A stretch of DNA of 10,435 nt, from the NCBI GenBank assembly GCA_902462525.1, contig CABQCA010000076.1, forward strand, positions 1 through 10,435, read 5' to 3'. The notes beneath the pieces were generated by a model that was not told where the DNA came from, ran no database searches, and saw only the letters and a program-made list of their open reading frames with translations. The position numbers and the translations under genes are program-made. Each line of letters begins with the position of its first letter. Position 1 is the stretch's first letter. The stretch comes from an uncultured Porphyromonadaceae bacterium (GTDB lineage: Bacteria; Bacteroidota; Bacteroidia; Bacteroidales; Muribaculaceae). This document shows, piece after piece, positions 6,901 through 10,435 of this stretch.

Positions 6901-8513
6901 ATTCCATATCCTGTAAAATCATTCTTATCTGCGCTTTGTCAGCGACCTCAGTCGCACAAGCAGCAGTCACTTTGCCGTCGGTCCTTTCCGACGGAGTCAT
7001 TCTGCAACGCGACTGCCCTGTTTCGATATGGGGAAAAGCCGATCCTGGTGAAAAAATTGAGATTCGGCTCGCCGGACGCAAAGCTACAGCCATGGCGGCA
7101 GACGACAGCACCTGGTACGCCACACTGCCCGCTGTAAAAGCCGGCGGACCTCACATCCTCGAAGTCAACGACCTCCGGGTCAACGATGTTCTTTTCGGTG
7201 ATCTTTATCTCTGCTCTGGGCAAAGCAACATGGAACTGCCCGTAAGCCGAGTCATGGATTTCTTCAGCGAAGAAGTCCACAGTTACAGCAACGACAGAAT
7301 CCGCGAATTCAAAACTCCTAAAGAATATGCATTTCATGGCCCCCGCACCGATGTCAGTCCCTCGCAGTGGAAAAAAATACGACCTGGAGAAGCCGAGAAG
7401 TTCGGAGCGCTTGTCTATTTCATGGCACGCGAACTCTACGAACACAATGGTCACGTTCCTGTAGGCATAGTCAACTCCAGCTGGGGAGGCTCGAAAATTG
7501 AAACATGGCTAAGCGAAAAGGCTATTGTAAGCTACCCTGAAATGGCTGTCCGTCTGCGGCTTATCGAGGACGACCAATACCGCGATCTCGTGGCACGAAC
7601 CGAAAACCGGGCATCTTACCTCTGGTACACAACCATGATTTCAAACGACTCCGGCTACAAAGGCTGTCACCCCTCCTCTCCTCTTTTCGATGACAGCAGC
7701 TGGGAAGAAACCGAACTGCTCGGAAAAGAATGGGGAACAGCCGACGGCAGGCCTGTCAACGGCTCACACTGGCTGCGCCGTACTTTCAGCGTCGATAAAA
7801 CCCATGCCGGAAAACAGGCCGAACTACGACTCGGCTGTATTGTCGATGCCGATTCTGTATGGATAAACGGCACTTTCGTAGGTTTTACAGCCTATCAGTA
7901 TCCTCCGCGCATATATCCCGTGCCCGGCGAGCTGATTCACGAAGGCGACAACGTCGTGACAGTCAGAGTTGTCAGCAATGCCGGTACGCCGCATTTCGTA
8001 CCCGAGAAACCTCATAAGGTTATTTTTAGCGACGGAAGCGAAATATCGCTGGAAGGAAGATGGAAACACTCAGTCGGAGCACCCATGCCGCCTTCGCCGG
8101 CTCACACCGATTTCTTCCAGAATCCGACTACACTCTATAACGGACTCATAGCTCCCATGGCACATCTGCCCTTCCGAGGGGTCGTTTGGTACCAGGGCGA
8201 ATCGGACATCGACCTCCGAAACCGTTACTGCAATCTGATGAAGGCTCTCATCGCCGACTGGCGTGACACTTTCGGGAACCCACGCCTCCCGTTCTATATT
8301 GTGGAACTGGCCGATTTCCTTCATCCATCCGACACAGGAGGCCGTGCGGCCTGGCAGCAGATGCGCGATGCCCAGCGCCGTGCCGCCGAAGAAACCGACC
8401 GGGCATACTGGATTAAAAACGGCGACATCGGTGAATGGAACGACATTCATCCGCGCGATAAAAAGACACCGGGCCGTCGCACTGCCGAATCCATCCTCAC
8501 AACGCCTGAATAG
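6897..8513 (+). CDS. SGNH carbohydrate esterase (sialate-O-acetylesterase-like, CE20-like)
   Basis: Probably a periplasmic acetylesterase that removes O-acetyl groups from glycans, here perhaps from xylan. The protein is 538 residues with a signal peptide over about 1-23 (hydrophobic IILICALSA, then VAQAA). A short beta-domain (24-95) precedes the SGNH fold. The nucleophile is Ser110 in LCSGQSNM; supporting blocks are NSSWGGS (193-199) and WYQGESD (431-437); the C-terminal Asp-His pair is D516 and H518 in WNDIHP. A beta-sandwich resembling GH2 sugar-binding domains interrupts the fold at about 260-385 (SHWLRRTF, DSVWINGTFVG, EGDNVVTVRV), an arrangement reported in SASA and CE20 xylan acetylesterases. 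The ATG at 6897 overlaps the HTCS stop (ATGA) and is followed at once by the signal peptide, which fixes the start. The C-terminus ends only 20 residues after His518, somewhat short but plausible. Translational coupling to the HTCS output frame is likely. Sialic acid as substrate is possible but unsupported by neighbours. Confidence 0.9.
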   Translation: MNSISCKIILICALSATSVAQAAVTLPSVLSDGVILQRDCPVSIWGKADPGEKIEIRLAGRKATAMAADDSTWYATLPAVKAGGPHILEVNDLRVNDVLFGDLYLCSGQSNMELPVSRVMDFFSEEVHSYSNDRIREFKTPKEYAFHGPRTDVSPSQWKKIRPGEAEKFGALVYFMARELYEHNGHVPVGIVNSSWGGSKIETWLSEKAIVSYPEMAVRLRLIEDDQYRDLVARTENRASYLWYTTMISNDSGYKGCHPSSPLFDDSSWEETELLGKEWGTADGRPVNGSHWLRRTFSVDKTHAGKQAELRLGCIVDADSVWINGTFVGFTAYQYPPRIYPVPGELIHEGDNVVTVRVVSNAGTPHFVPEKPHKVIFSDGSEISLEGRWKHSVGAPMPPSPAHTDFFQNPTTLYNGLIAPMAHLPFRGVVWYQGESDIDLRNRYCNLMKALIADWRDTFGNPRLPFYIVELADFLHPSDTGGRAAWQQMRDAQRRAAEETDRAYWIKNGDIGEWNDIHPRDKKTPGRRTAESILTTPE

Positions 8514-8532
8514 TCTTTCCGTGATACGATTT

Positions 8533-8569
8533 TGAACGCAACCGTGACATATGCCAACGGTTGCGTTCA
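8533..8569 (+). terminator. 13-bp hairpin after the esterase gene
   Basis: Bases 8533-8545 and 8557-8569 are perfect inverted repeats (TGAACGCAACCGT and ACGGTTGCGTTCA) with an 11-base loop. The hairpin begins 20 bases after the esterase stop and should separate the HTCS-esterase unit from GH43. The following ATTCTCATG is not a proper T-run on the plus strand, so it may be a weak intrinsic terminator, an mRNA-stabilising 3' end or an attenuator. ATTTT lies on its left flank, giving an AAAAT run after the stem if read from the minus strand. Confidence 0.6.
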
Positions 8570-8622
8570 TTCTCATGCACCAACGTGTTACACGCAACAA
8601 CCCGTTCGACAGACAATTGTTC

Positions 8623-8630
8623 TAATTTTG
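8623..8630 (+). promoter_or_regulatory. Bacteroides-type -7 box for GH43
   Basis: TAATTTTG exactly matches TAnnTTTG and lies 27 bases before the GH43 ATG, giving a leader of roughly 20-25 bases. No clear TTTG -33 box is seen at the expected distance, so activation by a regulator is plausible. Together with the upstream hairpin it suggests GH43 has its own transcript start. Confidence 0.5.
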
Positions 8631-8657
8631 CACATATCTAATCAAAATCACAAGACC

Positions 8658-10292
8658 ATGAGATACACTTCTCTTGCAATAGCTGCTCTGCTCGTCTGGT
8701 CAGCGTCATTTTCCGGATGCTCTTCTGCCCAATCCGGAAACGACGACGCCACCCTGACAACAATAGAAAACCCAATGATATGGGCAGATGTTCCGGATCC
8801 CGATGTCATCCGGGTCGGCGACGATTTTTATATGGTAAGCACTACCATGCACCTCATGCCGGGTTGTCCGGTCATGCACTCGAAAGACCTCGTCAACTGG
8901 GAGACTATCGGCTACGTTTTCGATAAGCTCGAAGACACTCCACGCTACGACCTCAAAGAAGGCACTGTCTACGGCAAAGGTCAGTGGGCAACTTCGCTTC
9001 GATATCGCGACGGTGTATTCTATGCCCTGTTCTCACCAAACGACCAACCCTACAAATCTTATATCTACTCCGCCAGCGACCCTGCCGGAAAATGGGAACT
9101 CGTCGCACGCTCCGACCATTTCCACGATGCTTCGCTGCTTCTTGACGACGATGGCCGCGCATACGTATTCTACGGCAGCGGTGACATACGCCTCCGTGAA
9201 CTCAACCCCGACCTAAGCGGCGTAATGCCCGGAGGCATCGATACGATCGTTATTCATCCCGATTCATCAGAAACAATGCTCCACGAAGGCAGCCGCGTGA
9301 TAAAACATAATGGCAAGTATTACGCGTTCGTCATATCCTGGCCCGCAGGCCGTCCGCGCCGGCAGTTATGCTACCGTGCCGATAATATCACCGGTCCCTA
9401 CGAAAAAAAGGTGGTTCTCGAATCTGAATTCGGCGGATTCTCTTATGTTGGCCAGGGCTGTCTTGTCGATGATGCCGACGGCAACTGGTGGGGTGTCATA
9501 TTTCAGGATCGCGGCGGTGTAGGCCGAATCCTCACCCTCAATCCGGCAACCTGGAGCGATGGCTGGCCTATGCTTGGCGACAGCCTCGGGCGCGTTCCTG
9601 CCACGATAGAGAAAAAAATAGTTCCTCTCGAAAAAGCGGGCGTGGTCTTTTCCGACAACTTCGACAACGGTCGCAAAAATATCCTTTGGCAATGGAATCA
9701 CAATCCGGTCGACAACCTGTGGTCGCTCACAGAGCGTCCGGGTTGGCTGCGACTGCACACAGGCGCTAAGACCGACAACGTATTTCTGGCCCGAAACACA
9801 ATTTCACAGAGAATGGAAGGACCGTCCTGCGAAGGCACAGTCAAATTCGATATATCTGGCATGAAAGCAGGCGACCGGGCCGGTTTCGCAGCTTGGAACG
9901 GCGATGCCGGACTTCTCACCATTGCCGACGACGGAAACGGCCACCGACGACTCATAGCACAGACGTCTTCAGTGGCCCTCGGCGAACCCGACCACAGCGT
10001 AACAGACGTCGAAACAACCGACACAGAATCGGTGCCTCTCGATTCCGATGACCTGTGGCTCAGAATCAGCGCCGACTTCCGCCCCGGCACCGACATCGCA
10101 ACTTTTGCCTACAGCTCAGACGGAAAAGAATGGAAAACGATCGGAAAACCATTCAAGATGCAGTTCGACTACCGCCGTTTCTTCATGGGAACACGTTTCG
10201 CAATATTCAATTATTCCACCACCGGCGACGGCGGATTCATCGATGTCGACAGCTTCGATTATCGAAAAATAAACAACGAAACTCACGATTGA
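8658..10292 (+). CDS. GH43 lipoprotein, arabinofuranosidase/beta-xylosidase type
   Basis: A glycoside hydrolase of clan GH-F, likely cutting alpha-L-arabinofuranosyl or beta-xylosyl linkages from xylan fragments. The 544-residue protein begins with a lipoprotein signal (LLVWSASFSGC, lipidated Cys21). The residues after Cys21 (SSAQSGNDD) lack an acidic run immediately after the Cys, so surface export is uncertain and a periplasm-facing anchor is possible. The five-bladed propeller covers about 36-320. By family pattern the base is Asp47 in VPDPDVIRVGDDFY, the pKa-modulating residue Asp157 in HDASLLLDDDG, and the acid Glu210 in LHEGSRV. A concanavalin-like beta-sandwich of the GH43_C2 type covers about 330-540 (FSDNFDNG onward). 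This layout resembles subfamily GH43_12, but I cannot confirm the subfamily. The ATG at 8658 is used because the lipoprotein signal follows it; the frame is open further upstream, through the hairpin, but codes nothing recognisable there. Confidence 0.93.
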   Translation: MRYTSLAIAALLVWSASFSGCSSAQSGNDDATLTTIENPMIWADVPDPDVIRVGDDFYMVSTTMHLMPGCPVMHSKDLVNWETIGYVFDKLEDTPRYDLKEGTVYGKGQWATSLRYRDGVFYALFSPNDQPYKSYIYSASDPAGKWELVARSDHFHDASLLLDDDGRAYVFYGSGDIRLRELNPDLSGVMPGGIDTIVIHPDSSETMLHEGSRVIKHNGKYYAFVISWPAGRPRRQLCYRADNITGPYEKKVVLESEFGGFSYVGQGCLVDDADGNWWGVIFQDRGGVGRILTLNPATWSDGWPMLGDSLGRVPATIEKKIVPLEKAGVVFSDNFDNGRKNILWQWNHNPVDNLWSLTERPGWLRLHTGAKTDNVFLARNTISQRMEGPSCEGTVKFDISGMKAGDRAGFAAWNGDAGLLTIADDGNGHRRLIAQTSSVALGEPDHSVTDVETTDTESVPLDSDDLWLRISADFRPGTDIATFAYSSDGKEWKTIGKPFKMQFDYRRFFMGTRFAIFNYSTTGDGGFIDVDSFDYRKINNETHD

Positions 10293-10416
10293 ATCAACAT
10301 AGCTTTTTCATACATGTACCTCGGCACAAGTCCGAATCTCAAAACAGTTTTCAAACCGGGACAATATAAAGGTTAAGGTTACTCGTTGGTTGAATTAAAT
10401 TTCTAATTATTTACAA
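10293..10416 (+). promoter_or_regulatory. Spacer and probable promoter of the next gene
   Basis: This AT-rich spacer follows the GH43 stop. TAAATTTC at 10396-10403 matches TAnnTTTG at seven of eight positions and lies 13 bases before the next ATG, which makes it close for a -7 box. GGTT occurs at 10371, 10377 and 10388 (first two as GGTTA), a compact repeated element that could be an activator site. No strong terminator hairpin for GH43 is seen. Confidence 0.35.
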
Positions 10417-10435
10417 ATGAAAAAGTTGCACAAAT
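10417..10435 (+). CDS. Start of an unidentified gene, cut by the window edge
   Basis: ATG at 10417 begins MKKLHK and then runs off the end. It follows an A-rich, Shine-Dalgarno-free leader typical of Bacteroidota starts, and a basic start suits an exported protein. In such loci a SusC-like TonB-dependent receptor is a common occupant of this place, but six residues cannot establish identity. Confidence 0.45.

Noticed and set aside
8470..8535. Possible frameshift near the esterase C-terminus
   Set aside because: The protein ends soon after the catalytic His518, but the other frames give no sensible continuation of the domain, so a short natural C-terminus is more likely.
8532..8657. Upstream extension of the GH43 frame to 8532
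   Set aside because: The extension would translate the hairpin and promoter region and bury the lipoprotein signal that starts at 8658.
9366..10096. Several open frames of about 70-130 codons on either strand within GH43
   Set aside because: They are shadows of the GH43 coding sequence, with no domain signal and no promoter or start context of their own.
1..10435. CRISPR arrays, tRNA or rRNA genes, transposases, invertible-promoter repeats
   Set aside because: I looked for regularly spaced repeats, cloverleaf-like sequences, transposase-like proteins and long inverted repeats flanking a promoter and saw none.

Overview
The window looks like part of a plant-polysaccharide (most likely glucuronoxylan or another glucuronic-acid-substituted glycan) utilisation locus from a gut-type Bacteroidota, order Bacteroidales. 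The evidence is a hybrid two-component system regulator (HTCS, an architecture characteristic of this phylum), Bacteroides-type -7 promoter boxes (TAnnTTTG), no Shine-Dalgarno sequences before the starts, AT-rich spacers between moderately GC-rich genes, and the enzyme set. A Muribaculaceae-like genus is possible, but this is a guess from composition; I cannot assign a genus.

Layout, left to right: (1) a GH115 alpha-glucuronidase on the minus strand (17-2596); (2) a 277-base divergent regulatory spacer (2597-2873) with many TGTAA/TTACA half-sites; (3) a plus-strand HTCS regulator (2874-6900) whose reading frame is broken by a run of nine C residues at 6007-6015, exactly in the linker between the histidine-kinase half and the receiver/AraC half; (4) an SGNH/sialate-O-acetylesterase-type carbohydrate esterase (6897-8513) whose ATG overlaps the HTCS stop by four bases; (5) a strong 13-bp hairpin (8533-8569) and a perfect TAnnTTTG box (8623-8630); (6) a GH43 lipoprotein (8658-10292), probably subfamily-12-like; (7) a 124-base promoter-like spacer with GGTT repeats; (8) the first six codons of another gene at the right edge.

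Proposed joint function: the esterase removes acetyl groups, GH115 removes (4-O-methyl-)glucuronic acid side chains, and GH43 removes arabinofuranose or xylose, while the HTCS senses a periplasmic oligosaccharide and drives transcription. The truncated gene at the edge may begin a SusC/SusD pair, but six codons cannot show that.

The most notable signal is the C9 tract. Removing one C fuses the two halves into a 1341-residue protein of normal HTCS length and domain order. The tract could be a sequencing error, a recent inactivating mutation, a slippage-prone ON/OFF (phase-variation) switch, or a +1 ribosomal frameshift site (CCC CGA followed closely by TAA). A second C8 tract lies in the same gene at 6509-6516. 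Because the esterase start overlaps the HTCS stop, the state of the tract could also affect esterase translation.
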